DNA from: Actinomycetota bacterium | GTDB lineage: Bacteria > Actinomycetota > UBA4738 > HRBIN12 | Length of the DNA: 57,665 nucleotides | Direction: 5' to 3' | Assembly (NCBI GenBank): GCA_035697485.1 | Contig: DASSCU010000023.1 | Location: forward strand, 1 to 57,665 | Shown: one piece after another, positions 8,304 through 17,395 of the stretch | How positions within the stretch are numbered: the stretch's first letter is position 1 | How the letters are laid out: every line of letters starts with the position of its first letter | Made by a program: the position numbers and the translations under genes | Notes under the pieces: generated by a model | What the model saw: the letters and a program-made list of their open reading frames with translations, nothing else | What the model was told of the DNA's origin: nothing | Database searches by the model: none

Positions 8304-8795
8304 TCACGTCGCAGCGTTGGGGGCTGCGTGTTCGGCCGCCGCGCGCGGCTCCAGGACGACGACCGCCGTCTCTCGCGGGCGGCGCGCAGCGTAGCCCTCG
8401 AGGTTCCGGTCGATCTCTGCCCAGCGCTGCCACAGCCGTTCACGCTCCTCGCCCACCGCGGCCCTGCCGAGCACCTCGTGCCGGATCCCACCGGCCAGCT
8501 CGACGACCGCCTCCGGATGGGCCTGCAGGTTCAGCCACCAGGCCGGCTCGGGCGCACCCCAGCCGTTCATGGCCATCGAGACCAGGTTGGACCCGTCCTC
8601 GTAATAGCCGACGATCACGCTCCGCGGCTCGCCGCTGCGTCGGCCCGTGGTGGTGAGCCGCAAGGCGCCCCACTTGCCCGGGCGCGGGGGCCACAGCCCC
8701 TTGCGCCCCTTGCTGACCCGGAGGATCAGCCGGTGCACGTGCCAGGCGGTCACGACGAACCACCGCGGCGGAAGACGTGCCTTGCCACCCGCCAT
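8304..8795 (-). CDS. Nitroreductase/quinone reductase family, deazaflavin (F420)-dependent type
   Basis: 163 residues with the Ddn-family signature: LTTTGRRSGEPRSVIVGYY, SMAMNGWGAPEPAWWLNLQ and AHPEAVVELAGG. These proteins use reduced F420 to reduce quinones or nitro compounds, often at the membrane face. A hydrophobic/basic N-terminus (RWFVVTAWHVHRLILRV) could associate with membrane. The start at ATG 8795 follows GAGGGAG. It is divergent from the SARP-type regulator gene. Presence of the family suggests the organism makes F420, which is common in Actinomycetota; the substrate is not predictable. Confidence 0.85.
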   Translation of the reverse strand: MAGGKARLPPRWFVVTAWHVHRLILRVSKGRKGLWPPRPGKWGALRLTTTGRRSGEPRSVIVGYYEDGSNLVSMAMNGWGAPEPAWWLNLQAHPEAVVELAGGIRHEVLGRAAVGEERERLWQRWAEIDRNLEGYAARRPRETAVVVLEPRAAAEHAAPNAAT

Positions 8796-8959
8796 GTGCA
8801 CTCCCTCTGTCGCAGACGGCCTCACCATAGCTCTCGTCGATCGGTGGGGACCCAGGATCGGTGAAGTACCCACAGGCTCGCGAGGGTGGACAGGGTCGGA
8901 GGCCGTTCCGAGACTCGAAGCGGTACGGTCGTCCAGGAGGTTGGGCTGAAGGATCCCCC

Positions 8960-9721
8960 ATGAGCGAACGAGAAGAAGGTATGCGCGGCAGGCGTATCAG
9001 GCCTGGGGCGCTACGGATGTCCCTTCTCGGCGGCTTCCAGCTCGAGGATGTAGACGCCAAGCTGATCCTGCCGGAGGGATCACAGCGCCTCCTCGCGTTC
9101 CTCGCGTTGAAGGGTCGGTCGGTCCGGCGCCGAACCGTCGCGGGAACCCTCTGGCCGATCGCCTCTGAGGACCGCGCGAACTCGAGCCTTCGATCCGCAT
9201 TGGCTCGTCTCGACGCCGGGGCCCGGGCGGCGGTCGAAGCCACCGCCAAGGACCTGCGGCTGGCTGACGATGTCACCGTCGACCTCTGGGACACACGGTC
9301 GATCGCCCACCATCTGCTCGAGCAGACTCAGGGATCCGGCACGGACAACCTCGGTTCTGGGGCCATCTCGGCGCTCTCGAATGAACTCCTCCCTGACTGG
9401 TACGACGAGTGGGTGCTGGTCGAATCCGAGGACTGGCGACAGCTTCGCCTCCACGCGCTGGAAGCGCTCGCCGAGTCCCTGACGAAGATCGAGGAGTTCG
9501 CCGGTGCAGCCGAAGCCGCCCTCGCAGCGGTGAGGGCCGAACCGCTGAGGGAAAGCCCCCGGGCCGCCATGATCCGGGTGCACATCGCAGAGGGAAATCC
9601 GACCGAGGCGCTTCGGGAATTCGACCGATACGGGGAGTTGCTGATGCTCGAGCTGGGAGTCGAACCGACCGAACGCCTCCGGGCGCTCGTCACCGACCTT
9701 TGGACCGTCGCGCGACCGTGA
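8960..9721 (+). CDS. SARP/AfsR-type transcriptional regulator (winged helix plus BTAD)
   Basis: 253 residues. The N-terminal part (MSLLGGFQLED, LPEGSQRLLAFLALKGR, RRTVAGTLWP, SSLRSALARL) is an OmpR-like winged helix as in SARP regulators. The rest is the alpha-helical bacterial transcriptional activation domain: LLPDWYDEWVLVESEDWRQ, RLHALEALAESL, then AALAAVRAEPLRESPRAAM and ALREFDRYGELL. It ends soon after LGVEPT, so there is no NB-ARC or TPR extension: a small SARP. Start ATG 8960 is the first Met at the right distance from the domain. It probably activates nearby genes; candidate repeats lie just downstream (9751-9780). Confidence 0.88.
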   Translation: MSEREEGMRGRRIRPGALRMSLLGGFQLEDVDAKLILPEGSQRLLAFLALKGRSVRRRTVAGTLWPIASEDRANSSLRSALARLDAGARAAVEATAKDLRLADDVTVDLWDTRSIAHHLLEQTQGSGTDNLGSGAISALSNELLPDWYDEWVLVESEDWRQLRLHALEALAESLTKIEEFAGAAEAALAAVRAEPLRESPRAAMIRVHIAEGNPTEALREFDRYGELLMLELGVEPTERLRALVTDLWTVARP

Positions 9722-9750
9722 CGGACGGCCCTCCAGGATGTGGGCACATC

Positions 9751-9780
9751 TGTCACACCGGCGTCACGGGGCGGTGACGC
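9751..9780. promoter_or_regulatory. Direct repeat plus inverted repeat, possible SARP-type operator
   Basis: TGTCACA (9751-9757) and CGTCACG (9762-9768) are heptamers 11 bases apart, and GCGTCAC (9761-9767) is mirrored perfectly by GTGACGC (9774-9780). SARP proteins typically bind heptamer direct repeats spaced by one helical turn. The site lies between the SARP-type gene and the coupled membrane-protein pair starting at 9858. Binding is inferred only. Confidence 0.4.
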
Positions 9781-9857
9781 TTGATCGCGAAGATGGCTTG
9801 AACGCCGGAAAGGGGTCACACCCCAGGGAGATCGGCGTCACCAGTAGGAGGCACAGC

Positions 9858-10445
9858 ATGGACATGCCGAGCGACTCGACGAGTCCCCCGCGTCGGATGT
9901 GGCTCTGGGCAGTGGCGATCCTCGTCAGCCTCCCGATCGGGGGGTACATCGCAGACCTGGTCGTCGACGGCGTCGACTCCGTCGGAGCGGCGCTCGCCGG
10001 GGGCATCATCGTGGGCGCGGTCATCGGAGCGGCAGAGTGGTTCGCCCTGCGGAAGCGGGTCTCGTGGCTCTGGATCCCGGCGACGATCGCAGGGATGGCC
10101 GTCGGCCTGGTCGCGGGAGCGGCCATCGTGGACTACGGGATCGGCCGAGGAGATCTCGTCCTCATGGGTGCCGTCAACGGTGCCGCGGTTGGCGCGATGC
10201 AGGCGCTGGTGCTCGCACGACATCGGATACCCGGCGCCGTGTGGTGGGCCGCAGCGAACCCGCCTGCCTGGGCGCTGGGGTGGTTCGTGAGCTCGTACGT
10301 GATCTCGAGGAACATCGGGGAGCGGTTCCCGATCTTCGGCGCGAGCGGGGCCCTCGTCTTCGGAGTGCTGACCTGGCTCCTCCTCGCAGGTCTGTTCCGT
10401 GCAGCTCCCAACGCTCGGGGAGCCGCTGCGAGAGCCGCTGCGTGA
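9858..10445 (+). CDS. Glycine/alanine-rich multi-spanning membrane protein, unknown function
   Basis: 195 residues, mostly membrane helices: MWLWAVAILVSLPIGGYIA, AALAGGIIVGAVIGAAEWF, IPATIAGMAVGLVAGAAIV, LMGAVNGAAVGAMQALVLA, AWALGWFVSSYVI and ALVFGVLTWLLLAGLF. Small-residue-rich repeats (GGIIVGAVIG, NGAAVGAMQA) suggest an internal repeat. Start ATG 9858 follows AGGAGG by 7 bases. The last four bases are shared with the start of the next gene (GTGA), so the two proteins are probably made together. No family name recognised. Confidence 0.8.
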   Translation: MDMPSDSTSPPRRMWLWAVAILVSLPIGGYIADLVVDGVDSVGAALAGGIIVGAVIGAAEWFALRKRVSWLWIPATIAGMAVGLVAGAAIVDYGIGRGDLVLMGAVNGAAVGAMQALVLARHRIPGAVWWAAANPPAWALGWFVSSYVISRNIGERFPIFGASGALVFGVLTWLLLAGLFRAAPNARGAAARAAA

Positions 10446-11128
10446 GCGTCGAGGTCGCCGCAGGTGTGGTGCTCGTCGTCGCGCCGCTCTGGTTCAACGC
10501 TACCTTCGCCCTGCTCGGCAAGCGCTTCGAGTACCCGGACATCCTGCGCCGACCTACGGCGGAGGTTCTCGAACGCTTCCGTGCCGGCGGTTCAAGCCTG
10601 ATCCTCCTGTGGTGGACGTTCATGCTGTCGGGACTGCTGCTGATCGCCGGAGTCGTGCTGCTCGGCCAGGTCCTCGGCTTCGCGGGCATCGTCCCGGTCG
10701 CGGTGACGGTCGGGGTCCTTGCCGGTCTGGTCCAGATGCTGGGCCTCCTGCGGTGGGTGTACGCGGTCCCAGCGCTCGCCCGCGCCTATACGGACCCGAC
10801 CCTCGTCCCCGAGCAGCGAGAGATCCATGCTGCGATCTTCCGCGTCATGCACCAGTACCTGGGGGTCGGTGTGGGCGAGCATCTCGGCTATCTCTTCACC
10901 GGCTTGTGGTCCGTATTGATCGGCATCGGTGTTCTCGAAGCAACTGCGCTGCCGACGTGGCTCGGCTGGCCGGGGATCGTCATCGGCGCCGGGCTGATGG
11001 TTGGCTCAGCGGAGTTCCTCGGACCGAACGAGGAGCGCGGGTGGGCGCTTGCGGGGACCGCCATCCCGATCCTCTACATCGCGTGGTCCCTCTGGCTCCT
11101 CGCCATGGGGATCGCCCTGATCGTGTGA
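10442..11128 (+). CDS. DUF4386-like multi-spanning membrane protein
   Basis: 228 residues with about six helices. The segment RWVYAVPALARAYTDPTLVPEQREI, here seen as RWVYAVPALARAYTDP, and the AAIFRVMHQYLGVGVGEHLG segment match the DUF4386 pattern as I remember it. The C-terminal SAEFLGPNEERGW followed by two helices also fits. GTG 10442 overlaps the stop of the preceding membrane gene by four bases, indicating translational coupling. Function of the family is not known. It ends 107 bases before the end of the convergent response regulator gene. Confidence 0.75.
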   Translation: MSVEVAAGVVLVVAPLWFNATFALLGKRFEYPDILRRPTAEVLERFRAGGSSLILLWWTFMLSGLLLIAGVVLLGQVLGFAGIVPVAVTVGVLAGLVQMLGLLRWVYAVPALARAYTDPTLVPEQREIHAAIFRVMHQYLGVGVGEHLGYLFTGLWSVLIGIGVLEATALPTWLGWPGIVIGAGLMVGSAEFLGPNEERGWALAGTAIPILYIAWSLWLLAMGIALIV

Positions 11129-11235
11129 CCTATCGGATCCGCCGATACCTGCGTCTCGCCGAGATCCCGCACCCGAGGTGCGAGAACGAAGTCCCCGTGA
11201 AGCTCCGAGCGGCCGGGGCGAAGGCTGCCTGGCCC

Positions 11236-11883
11236 CTAGGGTGTGCGGAGGAACGCGAGCACCGCGAGAACGCGGCGATGCTGGTCGGCCGACCCGGAGA
11301 GCTCGAGCTTCTGGAAGATCTGGGTCACGTGCGCCTCGACGGTCCGTTCCGTCACGAAGAGCCGAGATGCGATGGCCTTGTTCGACATCCCTTCCGCGAC
11401 CAGACCGAGGACCTCCCGCTCCCGCTCCGTCAGCCGTTCCAGGGGGTCCTCGCGGCGTCGGCGCCCGAGCAGACGAGAGACGATCGTGGGGTCGATCACC
11501 GTCTCGCCGTCCGTGATGCGGCGAAGCGCGTCGACCACGACGGCGATGTCCTGCACGCGGTCCTTGAGCAGGTACCCGACGCGTTCCGGCTGGTCCTGGA
11601 TCAGCCGCATCGCATAGCTCGGCTCGACGTACTGTGACAGGAGGAGCGCGCCGACCTCCGGGTGGTCCGCTCGGATCGTCTGCACAGCGACCAGGCCCTC
11701 GTCCGTGTGGGTGGGTGGCATCCGGATGTCGACGATCGCGACATCGGGAAGAACGGACCGGACGTGGCGCAGCAGCGCATCGGCGTCCTCGGCCTCGGCC
11801 ACGACATCGACGCCAGCGTCGCGGAGCAAGCGAACGATGCCCTCGCGTGTCAGCATCGTGTCGTCGGCCACCACTACCCGCAC
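11236..11883 (-). CDS. NarL/FixJ-type response regulator (partner of kinase A)
   Basis: 215 residues. The receiver domain starts VRVVVADDTMLTREG, has the phosphoacceptor Asp in VAIVDIRMPP and the conserved Lys in YLLKDRV. The C-terminal LuxR helix-turn-helix is LTEREREVLGLVAEGMSNK, AIASRLFVTERTVEAHV and FQKLELS. It is a DNA-binding output regulator. GTG 11883 with GGAGG before it overlaps the end of the kinase gene by ten bases, so kinase then regulator are co-translated. Targets are unknown; the adjacent solute-binding lipoprotein gene is an obvious candidate. Confidence 0.93.
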   Translation of the reverse strand: MRVVVADDTMLTREGIVRLLRDAGVDVVAEAEDADALLRHVRSVLPDVAIVDIRMPPTHTDEGLVAVQTIRADHPEVGALLLSQYVEPSYAMRLIQDQPERVGYLLKDRVQDIAVVVDALRRITDGETVIDPTIVSRLLGRRRREDPLERLTEREREVLGLVAEGMSNKAIASRLFVTERTVEAHVTQIFQKLELSGSADQHRRVLAVLAFLRTP

Positions 11884-13628
11884 GGAACCTCCCCTCGGAT
11901 GCGTCGTGGTTCCAGGACGAGCTCCCCACCCGCGGCGCCCAGCCGATCCTGGAGCCCCACCAGCCGTGACGTCCGCCCGGCACCATCGTCCTCCACCGTG
12001 ATGACGAGCCTTCCCTCGGCGCGCGTCGCGGAGATCATCGCGTGCGTCGCGCCTCGTCCGGCCGCGTCGCTGATCCCTTCCTCGGCGACGAGGTACGCCG
12101 CGGCGTCCGCGGCAGCGGCGCATCCGTCCGTCACGGCGTCACGGATCTCCACGGGGATCGGGGCCGCATCGGCCAGGCTCTCGAGCGCTGGGCCGAGGCC
12201 GGCCTCGGCCAGGATCGCCGGGTAGATCCCGTGGGCGAGCTCGCGGAGCTCGTCGAGCGCCGGCTGCGACCTATCGAGGGCGTCCTGCAACAGGGTCGCG
12301 GTCGTCGCGTCTCCGTCGGCCTGCGCCGCCGTCAGCGCGAGCCGGATGTCGTAGGAAAGTGCGAGCAGCCGCTGCTGCGCGCCGTCGTGGAGGTCCCGCT
12401 CGAGCCGGCGCCGCGCGGCATCCCCGGTCTCGACGATCCTGGCACGCGAGGCTCGGAGCTCATGGAGCTGCGCGAGCACTTCGGCCTGGAGACGTTCGTT
12501 CTCGAGGCCGAGCCGGACGGCGGTCCCGAGCTCACGCTGAAGGTCCGGCAAGGTCGCGAGGTGGGAGACGACCGCGACACGACGGTCCTCGTGCAGGAGC
12601 GTCGTCACCGACCGCCCGGGCTCACCGGTCGGTTCGGGCACCCGCGCACCGGTCGCGTCGACGAAGCGAGCCGACGCCGGGAGCCAGTACGCGATCCGAA
12701 GCTCCGGGTCGCCGAGCGCCAGGCCGAGCGCCGTCTCGACGGAACCGGGGGCGGGCACCTCACGCAGGTTGGTGACGATCTGCGTGACGGCGCGGTGTTG
12801 GAGCCGTGAGCGCACGGCGGCCCACACGACGGCGAGGGCCAGCAGGACGACGCTCAGAGCCCCAACCACGAAGCTCATGAAGAACACGGGGTCGGCTGGG
12901 TTCTCGATCGGTGTCCCCAACAACGCGACGACTCGTCCCCAGATCGCGCCGGTAAGCATCACCGTGGGAGCGACGATCGGGATCGCTGCACGTCGTGCCG
13001 AAGCCGATCCGGTGGCGAGCCGCCAGGCGACCGACGCGATGAGCGCGGTCGCCGCCGCGACCGTGAACCACCGGTCCGCCAAGACGATCGCCCGCGCGAA
13101 GCCAGGAACGGAGCGGACGAGGAAGACGTTGTCGGTGCAGTTGATCCAGCAGTCCAGATCGAAGAACGGATCTCGGAACAGCGCCAGGCCGATCCCGACG
13201 AGGACGGCTTCGAGGTACACCGCACGCACGAGCCATCGATCGTTCCGCGACCTCACACCTCCGGTCGGGTACGCGAGGATGATGTGGGCCAGCAGCGCGA
13301 AGGTGAACCCGGACATCAGCATCCCGAGGCTCCGCACCACCGGCGGACCGAAGTACCACCCCTCCCAGATCGGCGCGAACCACGTGAACCCGGCGATGAC
13401 CGCGAGCTCGCCGAGCTTCCGGATCGGCTCGACCGACGTCACGACCAGCCCGCCGACGAACAGGGACAAGCCGGCGACGACGACCAGGGCGGCGGTCGCT
13501 CCCGAGCGCCCCGCATAGCTCGTGGCTCCCGGCACCCGCGCGACGGCGAGGGCCGCCAGCGCGTAGGCCAGCCCGATCGCGCCCACCGCGAGCCGCTTCC
13601 GATTGGTCCATCGGATCGAGAGGGTCAC
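11874..13628 (-). CDS. Membrane sensor histidine kinase, HisKA_3 type (kinase A), with a degenerate N box
   Basis: 584 residues. The N-terminal ~290 residues hold seven to eight membrane helices with a periplasmic-looking DLDCWINCTDN loop. A GAF-like linker (residues ~300-390) and coiled coil follow. The dimerisation helix has the phosphoacceptor His414 in RDLHDGAQQRLLAL. In the ATPase domain the G1 box is VEDDGAG, but the N box reads GISDAAGRGA, with Asp521 where most kinases have Asn. The C-terminal G2-like PGxGT stretch is also missing. Nucleotide binding may therefore be weak. Start is GTG 13628. The response regulator gene overlaps its 3-prime end. It diverges from the solute-binding protein gene. 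Confidence 0.9.
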   Translation of the reverse strand: MTLSIRWTNRKRLAVGAIGLAYALAALAVARVPGATSYAGRSGATAALVVVAGLSLFVGGLVVTSVEPIRKLGELAVIAGFTWFAPIWEGWYFGPPVVRSLGMLMSGFTFALLAHIILAYPTGGVRSRNDRWLVRAVYLEAVLVGIGLALFRDPFFDLDCWINCTDNVFLVRSVPGFARAIVLADRWFTVAAATALIASVAWRLATGSASARRAAIPIVAPTVMLTGAIWGRVVALLGTPIENPADPVFFMSFVVGALSVVLLALAVVWAAVRSRLQHRAVTQIVTNLREVPAPGSVETALGLALGDPELRIAYWLPASARFVDATGARVPEPTGEPGRSVTTLLHEDRRVAVVSHLATLPDLQRELGTAVRLGLENERLQAEVLAQLHELRASRARIVETGDAARRRLERDLHDGAQQRLLALSYDIRLALTAAQADGDATTATLLQDALDRSQPALDELRELAHGIYPAILAEAGLGPALESLADAAPIPVEIRDAVTDGCAAAADAAAYLVAEEGISDAAGRGATHAMISATRAEGRLVITVEDDGAGRTSRLVGLQDRLGAAGGELVLEPRRIRGEVPCG

Positions 13629-13761
13629 CGCGGCGATTGTGACACCTCACCACCGAGCGGCGTCCGTGCTGGCCACAGTCCCGGTCTGGGGGGAGCCACG
13701 ATGTTCCAGCCCGCTCCGCCGCCTACCGTCGCCATCGACCGTCGAGACAGGAGGTGGCAGG

Positions 13762-15243
13762 ATGCAGCGGATGCGTGGAAGGGCGAGGTTCACGATCGTC
13801 GCCGTCGCCGTCGCCATGGTGGTCGGCGCCTGCACGAGCGAGGGCACGAGCGAGGGACGAACCGGCGACAAGGCCGGCGGCACCGGTGAGCCCGTGGTGC
13901 TGAAGATGGCCACCACGAACGGCGACTTGGACTTCACGCCGCAGATCAAGTACCTCGTGGAGCGGGTGGCGCAGCTCTCGGACGGGAACGTCCGGATCGA
14001 CCCGGTGTACGAGGTCGGAGATTTCGCGCCCGACGCGGAGCAGCAGGTCGTGCGCGGGGTCGCCGCCGGGGAGTTTGACCTCGGCTACGTCGGCACGCAG
14101 GGCTTCGAGGCCCTCGGCGCGGAGAACTTCGTGGCGCTCACCGCGCCGATGCTCATCGACAGCTACGCGCTCGAGGACGCCGTGATCAAGAGCGGGGTCA
14201 CCGATCAGATGTTGCAGGGACTCGAGGATGTCGGCGTGACCGGCCTCGGTGTCCTGGCCGGTGCCCTGCGCAAGCCGGTCACCGTGAAGCGCCCCGTCCT
14301 CGGTCCCTCCGACTGGCAGGGGATCACGTTCGGGACGTTCGACTCGGAGGGCCAGGCGGAGGCGATCCGAGCGCTCGACGCCACCCCGATGAAGGTCGTC
14401 GGGGATGAACGCGACCGGGCGCTCGAGGAAGGCTCGATCGACGGGTTTGAGTCCAGCCTCCTCTCCTACCGACTCAACGGGCAAGAGCGGTCGGCACCCT
14501 ACGTGGCAGCCAACGTCAACCTGTGGCCGCTGACGCTCGCCGTCGTCGGTAACCCCGACGCGGTCACGGAACTCAGCGAGCAGCAGCGAGCGTGGCTCCA
14601 CCAGGCGATGGACGACGCCGCCCAGCGCTCGACCACGCTCGTCGACACGGATGAGAGGAGCCTCGAGGAGTCCTGTGATCTTGGCGCTCGGTTCGCGCTG
14701 GCGTCCGACGCCGACCTCGCGGGGCTCCAGGAGGCCTTCGCTCCGGTGTACGCGTCGCTCCAGGAGGACCCAGCGACGCAGGGCTTCATCGAGCAGATCC
14801 AGCAGCTCAAGCTGTCGACGCCGTTCGAGCCAGCTCCGGCGTTCGGAGCGGAGTGCATGGGCGAGGCGCCGGGCCAGGCGGGCACGGCCGCCGGGAGTGC
14901 GGATGCGAAGGCGGCCAGCAGCCTCAACGGCGTGTACCGCTTCTCGATCAGCAAGGAAGAGGCGACCGCCGCCGGGGCGGGCGACGACCCCGACTACCCG
15001 ACCACCCAAACCGTCTGGTTGGAGGACGGGGACTGGACGATGGAGGGGCCCGAGGGTAGCAACGGCGGCACCTACGTAGTGAACGGGGACGAGATCTCCT
15101 TCGAGACGCCTTCGTACGACGTCATCAACACCTTCACGTTCACCCGCGACGAGGAGGGCAACCTCACGCTGGAGGCCGTTGAGCCGATGGACCCCGGCGA
15201 CCGGATCCTCATGACGACGAAGACCTGGACGAAGATCGACTGA
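13762..15243 (+). CDS. TRAP-type (DctP-like) solute-binding lipoprotein with an extra C-terminal domain
   Basis: 493 residues. The signal peptide ends in VVGAC, giving a lipidated Cys24. Residues ~40-390 follow the DctP pattern: [33 protein letters not shown], then [14 protein letters not shown] and [18 protein letters not shown]. After a linker comes an ~110-residue beta-rich module starting [14 protein letters not shown] and ending [14 protein letters not shown], with [11 protein letters not shown] and [13 protein letters not shown]. It would bind an organic ligand outside the cell. No TRAP membrane subunits are nearby, but a kinase gene lies on each side. ATG 13762 follows GGAGGTGG. The 3-prime end overlaps the convergent kinase B gene by 35 bases. 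Confidence 0.88.
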   Translation: MQRMRGRARFTIVAVAVAMVVGACTSEGTSEGRTGDKAGGTGEPVVLKMATTNGDLDFTPQIKYLVERVAQLSDGNVRIDPVYEVGDFAPDAEQQVVRGVAAGEFDLGYVGTQGFEALGAENFVALTAPMLIDSYALEDAVIKSGVTDQMLQGLEDVGVTGLGVLAGALRKPVTVKRPVLGPSDWQGITFGTFDSEGQAEAIRALDATPMKVVGDERDRALEEGSIDGFESSLLSYRLNGQERSAPYVAANVNLWPLTLAVVGNPDAVTELSEQQRAWLHQAMDDAAQRSTTLVDTDERSLEESCDLGARFALASDADLAGLQEAFAPVYASLQEDPATQGFIEQIQQLKLSTPFEPAPAFGAECMGEAPGQAGTAAGSADAKAASSLNGVYRFSISKEEATAAGAGDDPDYPTTQTVWLEDGDWTMEGPEGSNGGTYVVNGDEISFETPSYDVINTFTFTRDEEGNLTLEAVEPMDPGDRILMTTKTWTKID

Positions 15244-16879
15244 TCGTCGTCCCGGATGACGACGGCTCGCCGCCGAGGGGAACCTCGGCGGCGAGGCGCG
15301 TCCCGCTTCCGGGAGCGCTTTCAACTCGAAGTATCCCGCCGAGCGTCTCGATCCGGTCGGCGAGTCCGCGCAGGCCAGACCCCGCGGCCGGATCCGCGCC
15401 GCCCACACCGTCGTCCTCGACGACGACCATGATGGCCCGATCGCTCGTCGTCACGGACACGGCCGCGCGCGATGCCGATGCGTGCTTCGCGACGTTCGTG
15501 AGCGCCTCGGAGCAGACGAAATAGGCGACGAGCTCTGCGTGGCCACCGAGACGGCGGCTCGGAACCTGGACCTCGACCGGGATGGGGAACGATTCCAACA
15601 GCGCTGCGAGCGCTCCGTCCAGTCCGAGGTCGGACAGGATCCTCGGGTGGAGCCCACGAGCCAGGCGACGCAGATCCTCGAGCGTCTCATCGAGCTGGGC
15701 CTCCGCGGCGGCGATCCGTTCCTCGGTGGCCCCCCCGTCCGACGCTGCCCTGCTGCTGCGAAGAACATCGCCGATATCGCGGAGGCGACGCTCGGCGCCT
15801 TCTTGGAGCCGATGCTCCAATGCTCGACGCTGCTCATCGCCCGCATCGAGCAGCCGACGACGCGACGCCTCGAGCTGGGAGACTCGCGCCTGCACCTCGG
15901 CGCGGAGCCGGGCGTTCGAGACCGTCAGACGGGTGGCGGCGGTCACCGCCTCCAGCAGCGCCGGATCGCCGAGCACCGCAGGGTCGTGCACGAGGACGGC
16001 GACGGGCTCGTGCTCACCCTCGACGACCGTCGATGCGCGATCGGATCCGTGGGTCGGCAACGTCAGCGCCTCGCCCTCCGCATCGACGAAGACTCGCGAA
16101 TCGGGTTGCCAGTAGCCCACCTCGAGTGACGGATCCCCGAGCGCCCGCGCCAGCTCCGCGCGCAGGTTCCCCGATCGGGCCTCGCCGAGCTCGACCACGA
16201 GATCGGTCACGGCGGCTCGCCCCCAGCGGGCCGATACGAGCCGCGCGGTGAGCCCCGCGGCGACCGCGACCACCATCGCCTCGTAGGCCAGCAAGACGAC
16301 GGTCCCGACATCGGGGCCAGGCGCGACGAGACGAGCGACGGCGCCCGCCACGATCACCGCGCTCATGCCCACCGCGGCCTCGACCGCGATGAGCCGGGCA
16401 CGTCGGTCGAGTCCGATCGAGCGAGCGTAGCCCGCCGCAGTCACGGCGACGAGCGCGGCCGCGAGGGCGATCGTCATCGGCTCGTTGTCCCAGACCGCGG
16501 GCAGGATCGCGACGGCGTAGGAGACTCCGATCGCTGCCTTGGCGAGCGCGGAAGGGGTCCGCCCTGTCGGGTAGCCGATGATCGAATGGAAGAGCGGACC
16601 TCGATGGAGGTAGATGCACTGGCCCCCGATCCATCCCGCGACCCCTCCGGCGCTCGCCCAATTGCCGAGGAACCACGTGAAGCCGGTCGCTGCCAGCAAG
16701 GCACCCGTGGGATTCCGCGGCTCGCGGATCCGGACGAACAGACCGCAGGCGATCAGACTCCACCCGGTCACGAGGTCGGGGATCCACCGGGCAGGATCGT
16801 TCAGATCGAACGCGGCGCTCTCCGCGAGGAGGCCGAGCACCACACCCGCGACCGCGAGCGGAGTGGTGGATCGACGCAT
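15209..16879 (-). CDS. Membrane sensor kinase-like protein (kinase B) lacking the phosphoacceptor His
   Basis: 556 residues. The N-terminal half has about seven membrane helices. A coiled coil leads into a HisKA_3-like helix that reads [13 protein letters not shown], where active kinases have DLHDGAQQRL; the phosphoacceptor position is Gln359. The ATPase domain, by contrast, is canonical: [10 protein letters not shown] (Asn462), [22 protein letters not shown] and SAPGSGTRL. So it may bind ATP yet be unable to phosphorylate itself at the usual site. The His three residues upstream is out of register. The Ser/Arg-rich tail is read opposite the end of the solute-binding gene. It follows the receiver gene by eight bases. 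Confidence 0.9.
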   Translation of the reverse strand: MRRSTTPLAVAGVVLGLLAESAAFDLNDPARWIPDLVTGWSLIACGLFVRIREPRNPTGALLAATGFTWFLGNWASAGGVAGWIGGQCIYLHRGPLFHSIIGYPTGRTPSALAKAAIGVSYAVAILPAVWDNEPMTIALAAALVAVTAAGYARSIGLDRRARLIAVEAAVGMSAVIVAGAVARLVAPGPDVGTVVLLAYEAMVVAVAAGLTARLVSARWGRAAVTDLVVELGEARSGNLRAELARALGDPSLEVGYWQPDSRVFVDAEGEALTLPTHGSDRASTVVEGEHEPVAVLVHDPAVLGDPALLEAVTAATRLTVSNARLRAEVQARVSQLEASRRRLLDAGDEQRRALEHRLQEGAERRLRDIGDVLRSSRAASDGGATEERIAAAEAQLDETLEDLRRLARGLHPRILSDLGLDGALAALLESFPIPVEVQVPSRRLGGHAELVAYFVCSEALTNVAKHASASRAAVSVTTSDRAIMVVVEDDGVGGADPAAGSGLRGLADRIETLGGILRVESAPGSGTRLAAEVPLGGEPSSSGTTISRSSSRSSSS

Positions 16880-16887
16880 CGCCCCGG

Positions 16888-17241
16888 TCAGTCGACCATC
16901 TCAGCGAGGGCCTTCCCCGAGAGCTCGCGCTTCGGGATGAACCCTCGCGACGGTGTGTCGCCGAGCCGCGAACCATAGGCGGCCGCCTCACGGCTCGAGA
17001 TCAACACGACCGCGGGTGGGTCGGCCGTGCCGGCGAGTCGAGCGGCCACGTCGAACCCGTCGATGCCCGGCAGCTGGATGTCCAGGAGGACCACCTGCGG
17101 CCGGAGCATCGCGATGGCCTCGAGCGCGCCCTCACCGTCCTCGCTCTCCCCGACGACGTGGAAACCGTCAGCTTCGAGCATCGCTCGCGCCGACCTCCTG
17201 AACGCTTCGTGATCGTCGACGATGAACACGGTCGGGTGCAC
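16888..17241 (-). CDS. Receiver-only response regulator (partner of kinase B)
   Basis: 117 residues, a single receiver domain: FIVDDHEAFRRSARAML with the acidic pair, VVLLDIQLPGIDGF with the phosphoacceptor Asp, LISSREA for the switch Ser, and FIPKREL with the Lys. It stops after LAEMVD with no helix-turn-helix, unlike the regulator at 11236. It could be a phosphate sink or act by protein contact. GTG 17241 is the start that gives the exact receiver beginning. It is first in the unit and kinase B follows. The 154-base gap to the divergent reductase gene holds the promoters. Confidence 0.9.
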   Translation of the reverse strand: MHPTVFIVDDHEAFRRSARAMLEADGFHVVGESEDGEGALEAIAMLRPQVVLLDIQLPGIDGFDVAARLAGTADPPAVVLISSREAAAYGSRLGDTPSRGFIPKRELSGKALAEMVD

Positions 17242-17395
17242 GCCTGCATCGTGGCATACGCGAGCAGAGCCGGACATCGTGGCTAGCAACACTCGTCGGC
17301 GGGCCCACCGCGGACCCACCCCCGTTGATCGTGAGGCGGCCCTACGCGCCGTACGCTGTCGTGACGTTCCCGTCGAGGCGAAAAGGGAGGAGAGG

